DNA of 64,000 nt from Watersipora subatra. Lineage: Eukaryota; Bryozoa; Gymnolaemata; Cheilostomatida; Watersiporidae. Of this stretch, positions 34,201 through 46,424 are shown piece after piece. The stretch spans positions 13,336,108-13,400,107 of the forward strand of contig NC_088717.1 of NCBI RefSeq assembly GCF_963576615.1, in the 5' to 3' direction. The notes under the pieces are model-generated. The model made no database searches and was not told the DNA's origin. It worked only from the letters and a program-made list of their open reading frames with translations. The position numbers and the translations under genes are program-made. The stretch's first letter is position 1. Each line of letters begins with the position of its first letter.

Positions 34201-35056
34201 TGTTGGTCACACTGGCTGCGTTAATTCAATTGTTAGCTATTCCAGTAACTTGCTAACTAAGTTTCATTTAGTTACTAACAAGAATGTTCTATATTTGAGA
34301 GCGTTGGCTCACGGTTGCGTCTCCCGTTCAGCTGAATTAATATATACATTGAACGAACTAACTTTGACAATGTTATTTTATGAAGCATTTTGATTCTGCA
34401 GAATATATTGCTTTGACACCAGTAAAATAAAAAATTATAACTTATCGTTCTTACAAACTAAATGCTTTGCACTGATTGGATTGTTTTTTATGGTTGCACA
34501 TTTGTACTTGTTACTCTGGATTAGGTAAACTTTAAAAAACCTACTTAAGGTAATCAATGCTCCACTGTCTTGTGAGAAACGCTAGGACACAGGTAAAGAA
34601 GAAAAAAATCAATAATCTAGCTAACGACCGCTTCTGTCAATGCTCTTTCAAGAGTTGTATCTGTTGCTGCTGACACTTTACAACTAGTTCAATTATAAAA
34701 GGTTTTCTTCTGGTGCCTGTTTAGCTAGCAAATCACGTAAAGATTTCTACCAGTTAGTAGCGCTCTACTGATTCAGTGTTAGCAATCCACCCAACTTTTT
34801 AGAACTTCTGTACAAGTGCAATTGCAATTAGTTCAGGTTTTAACACTTTAATTCCAAGCCTGGCATATCTAAGCGGGTTCCTTGAACTTAGACTTTATTA
34901 AACACTTTCCATCAATTGTGAAAGCCCTTAGAATAGTCAAATTCTTTTTTAAATGAATAATATTTTGGTCCTTTAACCTAGTAAAAAATGGTGAAAAAAT
35001 AGAGTTGTTCTTATTTCACACTCTCAAAAAATTGATGTTTCAGAAGTAACTGAAGA

Positions 35057-38000
35057 AACATAATCATTGCAGTACACTGAGTCTGATAGAGTGTGTATAT
35101 TTAATACATAATCATTGCAGTATACTGAGTCTGATGGAGTGTGTATATTTAATACATAATCATTGCAGTATACTGAGTCTGATAGAGTGTGTATATTTAA
35201 TACATAATCATTGCAGTACACTGAGTCTGATAGAGTGTGTATATTTAATACATAATCATTGCAGTATACTGAGTCTGATAGAGTGTGTATATTTAATACA
35301 TAATCCTTGCAATACACTGAGTCTGATAGAGTGTGTATATTTAATACATAATCCTTGCAGTACACTGAGTCTGATAGAGTGTGTATATTTAATACATAAT
35401 CATTGCAGTATACTGAGTCTGATAGAGTGTGTATATTTAATACATAATCATTGCAGTACACTGAGTCTGATAGAGTGTGTATATTTAATACATAATCATT
35501 GCAGTATACTGAGTCTGATAGAGTGTGTATATTTAATACATAATCCTTGCAATACACTGAGTCTGATAGAGTGTGTATATTTAATACATAATCCTTGCAG
35601 TACACTGAGTCTGATAGAGTGTGTATATTTAATACATAATCATTGCAGTATACTGAGTCTGATAGAGTGTGTATATTTAATACATAATCCCTGCAGTACA
35701 CTGAGTCTGATAGAGTGTGTATATTTAATACATAATCATTGCAGTATACTGAGTCTGATAGAGTGTGTATATTTAATACATAATCATTGCAGTACACTGA
35801 GTCTGATAGAGTGTGTATATTTAATACATAATCCTTGCAGTACACTGAGTCTGATAGAGTGTGTATATTTGATACATAATCATTGCAGTACACGGAGTCT
35901 GATAGAGTGTGTATATTTAATACATAATCCTTGCAATACACTGAGTCTGATAGAGTGTGTATATTTAATACATAATCCTTGCAGTACACTGAGTCTGATA
36001 GAGTGTGTATATTTAATACATAATCATTGCAGTACACTGAGTCTGATAGAGTGTGTATATTTAATACATAATCCTTGCAGTACACTGAGTCTGATAGAGT
36101 GTGTATATTTAATACATAATCTTTGCAATACACTGAGTCTGATAGAGTGTGTATATTTAATACATAATCCTTGCAGTACACTGAGTCTGATAGAGTGTGT
36201 ATATTTAATACATAATCCTTGCTATAGATCTAATCTGATAGAGTGTGTATATTTAATACATAATCCTTGCAGTACACTGAGTCTGATAGAGTGTGTATAT
36301 TTAATACATAATCCTTGCAATACACTGAGTCTGATAGAGTGTGTATATTTAATACATAATCCTTGCAGTACACTGAGTCTGATAGAGTGTGTATATTTAA
36401 TACATAATCCTTGCAATACACTGAGTCTGATAGAGTGTGTATATTTAATACATAATCCTTGCAGTACACTGAGTCTGATAGAGTGTGTATATTTAATACA
36501 TAATTCTTGCAATACACTGAGTCTGATAGAGTGTGTATATTTAATACATAATCCTTGCAGTACACTGAGTCTGATAGAGTGTGTATATTTAATACATAAT
36601 CCTTGCAATACACTGAGTCTGATAGAGTGTGTATATTTAATACATAATCCTTGCAATACACTGAGTCTGATAGAGTGTGTATATTTAATACATAATCCTT
36701 GCAGTACACTGAGTCTGATAGAGTGTGTATATTTAATACATAATCCTTGCAGTACACTGAGTCTGATAGAGTGTGTATATTTAATACATAATCCTTGCAA
36801 TACACTGAGTCTGATAGAGTGTGTATATTTAATACATAATCCTTGCAGTACACTGAGTCTGATAGAGTGTGTATAATTAATACATAATCCTTGCAGTACA
36901 CTGAGTCTGATAGAGTGTGTATATTTAATACATAATCCTTGCAGTACACTGAGTCTGATAGAGTGTGTATATTTAATACATAATCCTTGCAATACACTGA
37001 GTCTGATAGAGTGTGTATATTTAATACATAATCCTTGCGGTACACTGAGTCTGATAGAGTCTGTATATTTAATACATAATCCTTGCTATACACTGAGTCT
37101 GATAGAGTGTGTATATTTAATACATAATCCTTGCAATACACTGAGTCTGATAGAGTGTGTATATTTAATACATAATCCTTGCAGTACACTGAGTCTGATA
37201 GAGTGTGTATATTTAATACATAATCCTTGCAATACACTGAGTCTGATAGAGTGTGTATATTTAATACATAATCCTTGCAGTACACTGAGTCTGATAGAGT
37301 GTGTATATTTAATACATAATCCTTGCAGTACACTGAGTCTGATAGAGTGTGTATATTTAATACATAATCCTTGCTATACACTGAGTCTGATAGAGTCTGT
37401 ATATTTAATACATAATCCTTGCAATACACTGAGTCTGATAGAGTGTGTATATTTAATACATAATCCTTGCAGTACACTGAGTCTGATAGAGTGTGTATAT
37501 TTAATACATAATCCTTGCAGTACACTGAGTCTGATAGAGTCTGTATATTTAATACATAATCCTTGCTATACACTGAGTCTGATAGAGTGTGTATATTTAA
37601 TACATAATCCTTGCAATACACTGAGTCTGATAGAGTGTGTATATTTAATACATAATCCTTGCAGTACACTGAGTCTGATAGAGTGTGTATATTTAATACA
37701 TAATCCTTGCAATACACTGAGTCTGATAGAGTGTGTATATTTAATACATAATCCTTGCAGTACACTGAGTCTGATAGAGTGTGTATATTTAATACATAAT
37801 CCTTGCAGTACACTGAGTCTGATAGAGTGTGTATATTTAATACATAATCCTTGCTATACACTGAGTCTGATAGAGTCTGTATATTTAATACATAATCCTT
37901 GCAATACACTGAGTCTGATAGAGTGTGTATATTTAATACATAATCCTTGCAGTACACTGAGTCTGATAGAGTGTGTATATTTAATACATAATCCTTGCAG

Positions 38001-39265
38001 TACACTGAGTCTGATAGAGTGTGTATATTTAATACATAATCCTTGCAATACACTGAGTCTGATAGAGTGTGTATATTTAATACATAATCCTTGCAGTACA
38101 CTGAGTCTGATAGAGTCTGTATATTTAATACATAATCCTTGCTATACACTGAGTCTGATAGAGTGTGTATATTTAATACATAATCCTTGCTATACACTGA
38201 GTCTGATAGAGTGTGTATATTTAATACATAATCCTTGCTATACACTGAGTCTGATAGAGTGTGTATATTTAATACATAATCCTTGCAGTACACTGAGTCT
38301 GATAGAGTGTGTATATTTAATACATAATCCTTGCAGTACACTGAGTCTGATAGAGTGTGTATATTTAATACATAATCCTTGCTATACACTGAGTCTGATA
38401 GAGTGTGTATATTTAATACATAATCCTTGCTATACACTGAGTCTGATAGAGTCTGTATATTTAATACATAATCCTTGCTATACACTGAGTCTGATAGAGT
38501 GTGTATATTTAATACATAATCCTTGCAGTACACTGAGTCTGATAGAGTGTGTATATTTAATACATAATCCTTGCAGTACACTGAGTCTGATAGAGTCTGT
38601 ATATTTAATACATAATCCTTGCTATACACTGAGTCTGATAGAGTGTGTATATTTAATACATAATCCTTGCTATACACTGAGTCTGATAGAGTGTGTATAT
38701 TTAATACATAATCCTTGCAGTACACTGAGTCTGATAGAGTGTGTATATTTAATACATAATCCTTGCTATACACTGAGTCTGATAGAGTCTGTATATTTAA
38801 TACATAATCCTTGCTATACACTGAGTCTGATAGAGTGTGTATATTTAATACATAATCCTTGCAGTACACTGAGTCTGATAGAGTGTGTATATTTAATACA
38901 TAATCCTTGCTATACACTGAGTCTGATAGAGTGTGTATATTTAATACATAATCCTTGCAGTACACTGAGTCTGATAGAGTGTGTATATTTAATACATAAT
39001 CCTTGCAGTACACTGAGTCTGATAGAGTGTGTATATTTAATACATAATCCTTGCAGTACACTGAGTCTGATAGAGTGTGTATATTTAATACATAATCCTT
39101 GCTATACACCGAGTCTGATAGAGTGTGTATATTTAATACATAATCCTTGCAATACACTGAGTCTGATAGAGTGTGTATATTTAATACATAATCCTTGCTA
39201 TACACTGAGTCTGATAGAGTCTGTATATTTAATACATAATCCTTGCTATAGATCTAATCTGATAG
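35057..39265. repeat. 48-bp satellite array, about 88 units, with higher-order structure
   Basis: The unit is CCTTGCAGTACACTGAGTCT, then GATAGAGTGTGTATATTTAA, then TACATAAT. The phase of the unit at 38941 equals that at 35101 (exactly 80 x 48 bp), so I find no net insertion or deletion across those 80 units. Variation is by substitution: CATT or CCTT, GCAGT/GCAAT/GCTAT, and GTGTG or CTGTG. Since 48 is a multiple of three, frames remain open on both strands for hundreds of codons (repeat peptides such as YCKDYVLNIHTLSDSV). The array is wholly inside the last CNG intron, so I regard it as non-coding satellite. A variant unit ending GCTATAGATCTAATCTGATA occurs at 36220-36240 and again at the right border. 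Confidence 0.97.
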
Positions 39266-39267
39266 TT

Positions 39268-39640
39268 GTGAGTTTTTTATAAATAGAAAACAGCTAGTTT
39301 TAGTTTGAAGCTATTGTTGCTGACGAGAAGAAAACTTTTAGCTTTGTCTGTTTCTGAGCCTTGATTATTAACAGCTTCAATCAGTGTGTCATAAGAAACC
39401 AATGTTCTGTCACCAGATATTTTGCATTTCCTCGCTAGTTAGAAATGCCATAAATATTTTGGCGATTTTCTTTAATCAACTTGAAACTTTGAAATTATAC
39501 TTAAAACATATCTTATACAAAGCTGCCAATTTTTGTAATTTTAGCTGAAATTGAGAAAAAAAAACAAAGTGAAACTTTGTAGTTGAGTTTTTTTCGGTCT
39601 GATGAAAAAAAAACACCCTGAATTGTCTCGGTCCCCCGGT
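39268..39640. repeat. Dispersed repeat next to the satellite, related to 59560-60000
   Basis: Shares CTTCAATCAGTGTGTC-TAAGA, an AACTT-AAACTTT block and a decayed ACCC/AATT-TCT--GTCC end with 59560-60000, same orientation, moderately diverged. The class is unknown. Confidence 0.6.
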
Positions 39641-40561
39641 TCAAAAAATTAAAATAGATGAGCTACATAGTTTTGAGCTCAACCATCAGTTTTTGAAAGA
39701 ATACACAACAAATTTTCAACTCTGCATACTGCACCAGTACTTAGAGCGTAATTTATCTGTTCACTTAATGCATAAACCACTATGATCTGTTGGTCACCTC
39801 TCATTTATTTATGGTGCTGCCTAAGAGGTTGGTCAGCAACAAGAATGTTGAGTTTAGTTTTTGGCCATATTTATACCATAAATAAACTCAAGTTATTGTG
39901 TTAAGTACAATGGCTGCAAACTATGCTATGCTACTATTGTAATAATATTACTTATTATATGTACTTAAATATTATTAAATGTTGAAATTTAAAACAGTTG
40001 AAGAGCCAGGTCAGAAATGGATGAATTTACAATAAAACTTTGTAACGGAGATTGTTTGAGCCAAAACAAATAGATTTATTAAAGTTTTGTGGTGGGCAAG
40101 CAATGTTGGGTTCCATAAAATCGCCAGTGAATAGAATCAATATGGTTGAGTAGTTATAGTACTCGTCATCTTCCTATTGGATGAAGACTGATCTGTGCTA
40201 CTGCTGCTTACTCATCAATTGTTGACGGGGAAAGTATTAATGATTGTATATAGATTAATATACATGTATATGATATCAATGAAATTATATAGATTGCCTT
40301 ACCGCTGGCTGAATGGGTGAGTGGGATAAAACAGACGTAAAACTTTTGGTGTGATATGAGAGTCCAGACGAAACTGATGATTCACTTCATTCTAGGTTTT
40401 ATGAACGATCTGTGCTTGTGTAAACTGACCCTAGCATAAACGTAAAAAAATTTAAATACTTTGATCGAACTTTTTAATATATAAAATTCATTGCTTAAAT
40501 ATATGTTATTACAATGAATAAACTTTGAGGTTTGAAGAGTAAGCTCAAACCATTTTTGCAG

Positions 40562-41058
40562 CGGAGATGCTGCGAGGTATGGAGGAGCAAATAGAGACCC
40601 TTGAATTAAAGGTTGACCAGTTTTTAAGCAGTTACAACAAGGAAAGAGAGGAGCTTAAAGCTAAAGTAGACAGACTAGAACGGCTGTTTGACTCGAGAGC
40701 ACCACCCTGTTGGCACGTAGAAGGCAACCGATCACCCGCCGCTAGTCAGTCTCAGATACATACGTCAATATCCGTTACACATCTTAAATCTCCTAACAGC
40801 TGCCATCACTGTTCGTCAGCGACATCCAGTGCATGCAAGACGACCCAGCTCAGCCTCAACGTAGAGAACTTGGAGTATGAACATCACGAGGACACGCCGC
40901 ATGGTCTCCATCCCGTTCACTCAAACAGTTCATTTATTAATCAGCAGACGGCAACTCCAGTACGCTCACAGACATTACGGTCTACTGTCTTACCTGAAGG
41001 CTCTGACAAAACATCGGTTGCCTTATCATCGTCTTCTCGAAGTAATCACCCGCAGTAG
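40562..41058 (+). CDS. CNG channel, terminal exon 13: leucine zipper and tail
   Basis: The acceptor is CATTTTTGCAG, phase 1 in, with TAG at 41056-41058. It encodes EMLRGMEEQIETLELKVDQF, then LSSYNKEREELKAKVDRLER. This heptad-repeat coiled coil corresponds to the C-terminal leucine zipper that trimerises CNGA subunits and sets heteromer stoichiometry. About 110 polar residues follow, rich in Ser, His, Gln and Thr and lacking any domain. Confidence 0.92.
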
Positions 41059-41249
41059 CTACCGTATTTTATAATCAGCGCCTGATATTGGATCAGCTTG
41101 CCCTTAGGATACTAGTATGTACGTTTCACGCAGCATTCCTTATGCAACTATGTAATGAAGGCTTTCTCTTTTATAAGTATTTATTTATGCTTGTAAGTTG
41201 GTGGTAAACCAATAATAGTGGTGCCAATGTAACAATATGATACATTTTC

Positions 41250-41255
41250 AATAAA
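41250..41255 (+). terminator. Polyadenylation signal of the CNG gene (candidate)
   Basis: AATAAA about 190 bp after the stop codon, in ATTTTCAATAAATCATTG. It is a suitable distance, and the next gene begins about 690 bp further on. Another AATAAA lies near 41434. Confidence 0.55.
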
Positions 41256-41947
41256 TCATTGGCCTATATGTGGGTACTTTTTGTCTTATAAGCTGGTGCT
41301 ACATTTCAGTAAACTGTATACTGTCTGTGATACATATACGCCGAATGGTTGAAGTGGAAACAAGCGCAGAGCGCTGGCTTAACTAAATTGAACGAAGACA
41401 AAACTTGAGTTCAACAAATTCATCGAATACACAAATAAAGTTCTGTGGAGTCTAAGATTTTTAGTTTTGATGTCACTAATAGGTATAACGATGAAATTAA
41501 TCGCTTATCAACTTGAGAGTTTTGTTTGATTTCTTTGATAACGACAAATCATTAACAAGTTCCTCTAAAGAAAATGTTTTCTAAGCTAATAACCCGTTTA
41601 TTGATTTTGTCTAGAATAACTCTTCTCTGTTGAGATACTTTCATTGTTTCACGTTTATCATAAAGATAGTGTAAATACAGTATGTTGAGCTAAGAAAACA
41701 ATAGATTAGTTCGCAAAATCTGTCTATATTTCAAATTTCTTTAGCAATGATAATTTGAAAAAAAAACGAAAATTCTCAATTTCAACTTTTTTGCATACTG
41801 AATACACCCCAAAATTGATGACATCTGTTACTAGCTTTTTTAAATTAGGTCACAAAAATATTTTTTCTAAAATCTGTGAAGCCATTCCTAGTGTACAGGT
41901 TGCTATTTGCATAAGAGCCTTTATGTGAGAAGACCAAAAACTTTGGA

Positions 41948-42272
41948 ATGTGGCATGTATCTCAAATTAGCCTGTTTGACTTGACCACAATGCTCAGCTT
42001 TTTCCCATTTCTTGAGTACCTCGTTACAAAGTTCCTTTTGTACAATAGTCATGTATCAACTCCTCTTCCTGTCACCATTATGTTTCCTGTCGGGTTTGCT
42101 GCCGCTAGACTAATAGGTTTTATAGACAACCCTTACTACGCACGCAAACTAAAAAGGTACCTCTATGAGATACTCAGCACAAAGCACATGTTTGCTAATT
42201 TGGTTTACTTGGGCGCTTGCATCATATCTCTGCAGTTGCTCATGGCCCTTTGGTCTAGGAGATTCCAGATAG
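41948..42272 (+). CDS. Unrecognised gene, exon 1: membrane segments
   Basis: ATG at 41948 is the first Met after an in-frame stop at 41912. The donor is CAGATAG|GTGAGT (phase 1). Hydrophobic stretches lie at about residues 11-32 (LTTMLSFFPFLEYLVTKFLL), 41-59 (PVTIMFPVGFAAARLIGFI) and 81-102 (MFANLVYLGACIISLQLLMA), with a basic segment ARKLKRY between the last two. It is likely an integral membrane protein. An upstream exon cannot be excluded. Confidence 0.65.
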
Positions 42273-42500
42273 GTGAGTAAGACCTCATTCCATTCACGGG
42301 CTTTTCAGTCCCAATAATTAAAATAAGAATACTCACACAATTTTTTAGTTCTATGTGATATTTGGTACAATTAGTTCACTTTTTTGTGTTGTTTCAAAAG
42401 TAGGCGAGTAAGATTTGAGATTTTAATGCATGACTTCTGGCCAGTTTTGTCCTGAAAGCATTTTAAGCAAGATCTTGTACTGTTTTCCACTGTTTTGCAG

Positions 42501-42622
42501 CTCAGTACCTTGGCCTGGGGTGGTTGCTGAAGTGGATGAGAATTGATAGCAGCACAGTCGGTGATGTACTTTTCAAAGAAAGGTGCATTTTGTATGTTTA
42601 TCACCATAATGGAATGTGGAAG
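42501..42622 (+). CDS. Unrecognised gene, exon 2
   Basis: The acceptor is CTGTTTTGCAG and the donor is TGGAAG|GTAATT. It enters in phase 1 and leaves in phase 0. It encodes AQYLGLGWLLKWMRID then VGDVLFKERCILYVYHHNG. The alternating beta-like pattern after GDVLF is followed by more of the same in the next exon, suggesting a small beta-rich domain behind the membrane segments. Confidence 0.7.
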
Positions 42623-43535
42623 GTAATTTACAGTTGAAAATTATAGTTATTTATGTGATCACAATCTTACAAGGTTAATTCATTTTTAGATTTGTTTTGG
42701 AGCTAAATTTCTATCACTATTTTATTAAATTTGTTCTGCAGTCACAAAACTTGAAAATATTTACATCGAATAACTACACATAATATAAAAAATTCAGTAT
42801 GTAAAATGTTGTATAGAACTTATGTAAAACTAATTTATATAAAAAACTAAATTAGTCAAGTCGTAATCAGTATAAAGAGGTTCTTATTTTAACAGTCCCT
42901 TGAAGACAAGAAACCAAGAGTGTAGGTTTAGAAGTAATCATCTGATACTCATTGCCTAATTTGAAATTAGGAAAGGTAAATCTCAAATTAACTTGATGTT
43001 GATATTTTGGTCTTATTATTGCTCTTTTCTGTTTTACCACTAATTTTTATTGGTTTACTAGCTACTAGTTATAAAACTACACCTTGTCTGTAATGCCTTG
43101 TAAGCTTGCACAAGCAATAATAGCAGCTGACACTAGCATTAAACCTGGATTGCCCAGGATTTCTTTGGTTTTAGATTAGATGGCTTGAAGCACACGTTTA
43201 GATTTTTGATACCAATCGCTATATTGCTTTCACTGCAACAATCTATGAGCACAGTCATTTAGGGCAATTGTCCTCAATTCATGCAAAGATGCACTTTTGA
43301 ACTTCTCATCACATGGATAGGATAGATGTTTAAAATGCTGGTTCTCAAGAGCCTAACAGAGTTTTAAAACCAGCTATTTTTGGTGGCCTGAGTGAAGGCA
43401 TGGAACACATGCGGGTGAAGTTAGGATGATATTTGGCAAGAAGTGTTGAAAAGAATAGCATTTACAACCACTGGCACACGCAATGATGATGTGGAATTTA
43501 TCAATAGAGATTACGAGTAGATTGTTTACTTTCAG

Positions 43536-43663
43536 ACGATTGGACCTGGCTGCCTGCTAGTTACATTCAATTCGATTTTGATGGACTACAAGCTGCATAT
43601 GAAAGACGACAAGAAAAATATCATGTTAAACCAGAATATCTCTCGTAAAATGGAAATTCAAAG
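43536..43663 (+). CDS. Unrecognised gene, exon 3
   Basis: The acceptor is TTTACTTTCAG and the donor is ATTCAAAG|GTTAGA. It enters in phase 0 and leaves in phase 2. It encodes TIGPGCLLVTFNSILMDYKL, then a Lys/Asp-rich stretch (HMKDDKKNIMLNQNIS). The TIG here has nothing to do with the channel filter. Confidence 0.7.
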
Positions 43664-43979
43664 GTTAGAATATTTCAAAGATTTTAATAAAGCTACAAGC
43701 ACTTGTTAACAATTGACTAATCAATAGTATAGATGCCGCATGACTACAATTAAATTTGTTTACTGGTTATGGATATGTCTCGCGCAAGCTTCTTGCGACG
43801 TTAGAATTGGCTATAGAGCGTTAGTGTTTGCTTTCTGCATTTCTGAGCATCTCATTGGCCGATTATGTTGGTAACTGGTACAGTGTTGTTCCTTTCTATG
43901 AAGTTAGCTAATACTGGTAGTAAGTCCAGTAATGCCCGGGATTCCTGTTATTCTCAATCAGATACCCTGCAGGAGGCTG

Positions 43980-45330
43980 GTTCACAGGGAACAGATAGAT
44001 TTTTGATACCAAATATCCTTAGAGATCTATTGGAAAGTACCGAGCATATGTGGTGTTAAAATGTGGTGCTCCTCAAGGATCTGTATTGGGTTCAACTTTG
44101 TTCCTAATATATCCTAATGACTTAGCATGTCAATTAAAAGTACTTTCACCAATATTGTATGCAGATGATACTAATCTTTTTTTTTAATCCAAAGACCTTC
44201 ACAAGCAAATGCATTCGATAAATGAAGACCTAAAAATCCTTCAGAGTTGGTGCAACCAAAATAAACTAACAATTAATTTCAACAAGACTTGCTACATTTT
44301 ATTAAAAAGCCCACCGAACTCGTACCACTTTAATGAACAATCCCTACTAATTAATGGTCATGCAATAAATAAATCTGACAATATAAAATTTTTGGGAGTA
44401 CTTATTGACCCTCAGCTGAATTGGAGCAATCATATATCCAAACTGTTAAAAGACTTTAGACCTTATGCTGGGTTGTTTTTTCGATTGTCTCAGTACCTCT
44501 CTAAGGATGTTTTGCTAATTCTGTACAATTCCTTCATCAATTCCAAATTCTCGTATTGTGTTGAGGCATGGGGAAATGCTCCAGACTGCTACTTAAACAA
44601 AATTAAAGTTTTTCAAAACCGTTTACTCAGAATAATTAACAAGAAAGCTTATGACTTTTCAGCTAATCCGCTATTCAACCTAAATAGAATTTTAACTATT
44701 AAAAAGTTATACAAATACAAAGTACTGATAAAAGCACACAACACGTTTTACGAAACAAACAATAACAGGACGATAACACATTTAACTACTCGTCAAACAT
44801 GCATAAACCTAAAAATACCATTGTTTAAATCAAAAGCTGGTCAATGTTGTTTGGAGTATCAGGAGTCATTGCTATGGAATCTACTACCGGTTACACTGCA
44901 TACATTCTTTCAAAAATGAACTGAAGCGCTACCTCAGACAACCAGACGACTAAACCAACTAGACATACTTCTGCTGACTCTACTTTCAGGTTCCGCGCCT
45001 TGATTAGCCTTGCTATTGCCCACAGGGACCTCATCATCACCTTCCCTGGAGTGACTTTTTTTCTATTTCTCTTGTCTTTGTATACTGTTAGAAACACTCT
45101 TCATATCATTTTTTGTGGTTATATTATAGATGAAAATAAACAAACAAACAAACAAATATAGGTGTGAAGTTTAGATAACATCGCCCTAAAACAATTAGGT
45201 GTTTTTTAAACACCGAGTAGATGTTTAAGAGGCTGGTTCTCACAAACCAGACAGAGTTTTGATACCAAATATTTTGATCTATTCGGCGGAAGGCCTGGAG
45301 CATATGTGTGTAAAGTTTGGATTAAATCAA
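43980..45330. repeat. Dispersed repeat X interrupted by a retrotransposon
   Basis: The flank 43980-44050 (GGCTGGTTC-CA, TTTTGATACCAAATAT, GAGCATATGTG) resembles 45225-45310, and part of 43340-43430 (CAGAGTTTTAAAACCAGCTA) looks like a third member. The right flank of the retrotransposon (TGTGAAGTTTAGATAACATC) continues where the left flank stops, so one copy was split by the insertion. Confidence 0.55.
44052..45160 (+). mobile_element. Non-LTR retrotransposon fragment, reverse transcriptase 3' half
   Basis: It starts within LKCGAPQGSVLGSTLF and carries the catalytic YADDTNLFF box at 44158. A frameshift follows at a T-run (44177-44185). A 236-codon frame then runs from 44209 to 44919 with TINFNKTCYILLKS, IKFLGVLIDPQLNW, SYCVEAWGNAP and KVFQNRLLRIINKKA, the thumb and connection region of jockey/CR1-like ORF2. 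It ends in (AAAC)n at 45135-45158. The 5' half, including the endonuclease, is missing. It lies in the intron between exons 3 and 4. Confidence 0.9.
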
Positions 45331-46204
45331 CCAAAAAAAGGAGAAATGCATAACATTTATACAGATGAACAAACAGACAGACAATGACAGTGTGATTTGT
45401 TAATTTAGATTACAACAAACCAGCAATAATATTAGTCCTCACACCTTCTATTCTTTTGTACATACATCTTGATTGGTCAATCAAAATTCAGTATGGGAAC
45501 TAATAAAACCATCAGTGGCCATGCTTAATGTGTCATGGTCATTAGCCTCACGACTAGCCTGTTCAGTTATAGATACAGTCAAGCCTTCATTTACGAATTT
45601 TCAAACATATCATGTTAAGTTCTAGCGACCAAATGAATTGGCAACATACACGTACAATTTTTTCCAAGTATTAAAGTTTTGTAAGCAAAAGTTAAATGGG
45701 TGTTAAAATTAAAATCATAAAATAATATATAAGCAAAGTTAGTTTAAATTTCATCAAGGCCAAGGTTATAGTAAGTTAGCAGAACACCATTATCTTTACC
45801 TCTTAATCTAGTCTTCAATTTTTCATCTAATCTTCTAAAATCTGCACTTAGATGCTTTTGATTTGAAGTAGCAATAAAAATCATTTTTATTAGTATTTTA
45901 TTTATTTTAATTCAGTTTTTTACTTTAGGCTTTTAACAAAACTTGATATGACGCATCTTTTTTCAAAGTCATTTGTAACTATAGACAATATTTATTATAG
46001 AACTATCATAGATTGGTAAGTTTTGGAACCAATTGAATGAATTACAGAAGATTCATATATGAATATTTGCTTGAACATACAATAGTTTTAAATTTCAATG
46101 CAGATCTCAAAATGATTCAAATTTAAATATCGATTTTTATTTGTACATCTTATATGCCATTAAACAACTCGTAACATTGTTTATGAATTGAAAAAAATTT
46201 TAAG
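45331..46204. other. Intron, no supported feature
   Basis: AT-rich intron. A short stretch near 46020-46110 (TATATGAATATTTGCTT, AATAGTTTTAAA) is also seen, diverged, near 52740-52810, so it is probably an old dispersed repeat. Confidence 0.4.
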
Positions 46205-46424
46205 GGAGCCCAGCAGAAACTTGTGTAGATGGACAAGCATAGACGAAAGCACCCAACAACCCAAAATGGTGTCTGTATGCGTGCTTTGGCCCGACCGTCA
46301 AAAGGCTGACTCGTTTGAACAGGTCATCAGTCAGGCTATCAACCACTTAAACAAAGTAGAGATAAAACACAGAGGAGAGAGACCTACATATGGAGTAGGC
46401 GATGCTCTGACTCCAAAACCTGCA
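46205..46424 (+). CDS. Unrecognised gene, exon 4
   Basis: The acceptor is AAATTTTAAG and the donor is CCTGCA|GTAAGA. It enters in phase 2 and leaves in phase 0, 73 codons. It encodes REPSRNLCRWTSIDESTQQP, then MVSVCVLWPDRQKAD, FEQVISQAINHLNKVEIKHR and GERPTYGVGDALTP. An amphipathic helix is likely at FEQVISQAINHL. No family is recognised. Confidence 0.7.

Larger units (their letters stand above)
15806..41058 (+). other. Gene span: cyclic-nucleotide-gated cation channel, alpha-type subunit
   Basis: Thirteen exons join in consistent phase to a 2,496-base coding sequence (831 residues plus stop). CNG channels are tetrameric plasma-membrane cation channels opened by cGMP or cAMP, used in sensory and ciliated cells. 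Domain order: a variable N-terminus (1-184); S1 to the start of S3 (184-255); S3, S4 and S4-S5 (255-329); S5 and pore helix (329-400); filter and S6 (400-455); C-linker (455-500); cyclic-nucleotide-binding domain (about 500-630); leucine-zipper coiled coil (667-705); and a Ser/His-rich tail. The TIGET filter with its glutamate marks an alpha, not a beta, subunit. The length is somewhat above the roughly 650-700 residues of vertebrate CNGA proteins. I give no symbol because the orthologue within the CNGA family cannot be set by eye. The three 5' exons are the least certain part. Confidence 0.92.

Noticed and set aside
35024..39205. Very long open frames of 385, 580 and 991 codons with 16-residue repeats
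   Set aside because: They arise on both strands and in several frames at once from a 48-bp satellite without stops, inside an intron. No start context, signal or non-repeat domain supports a gene.
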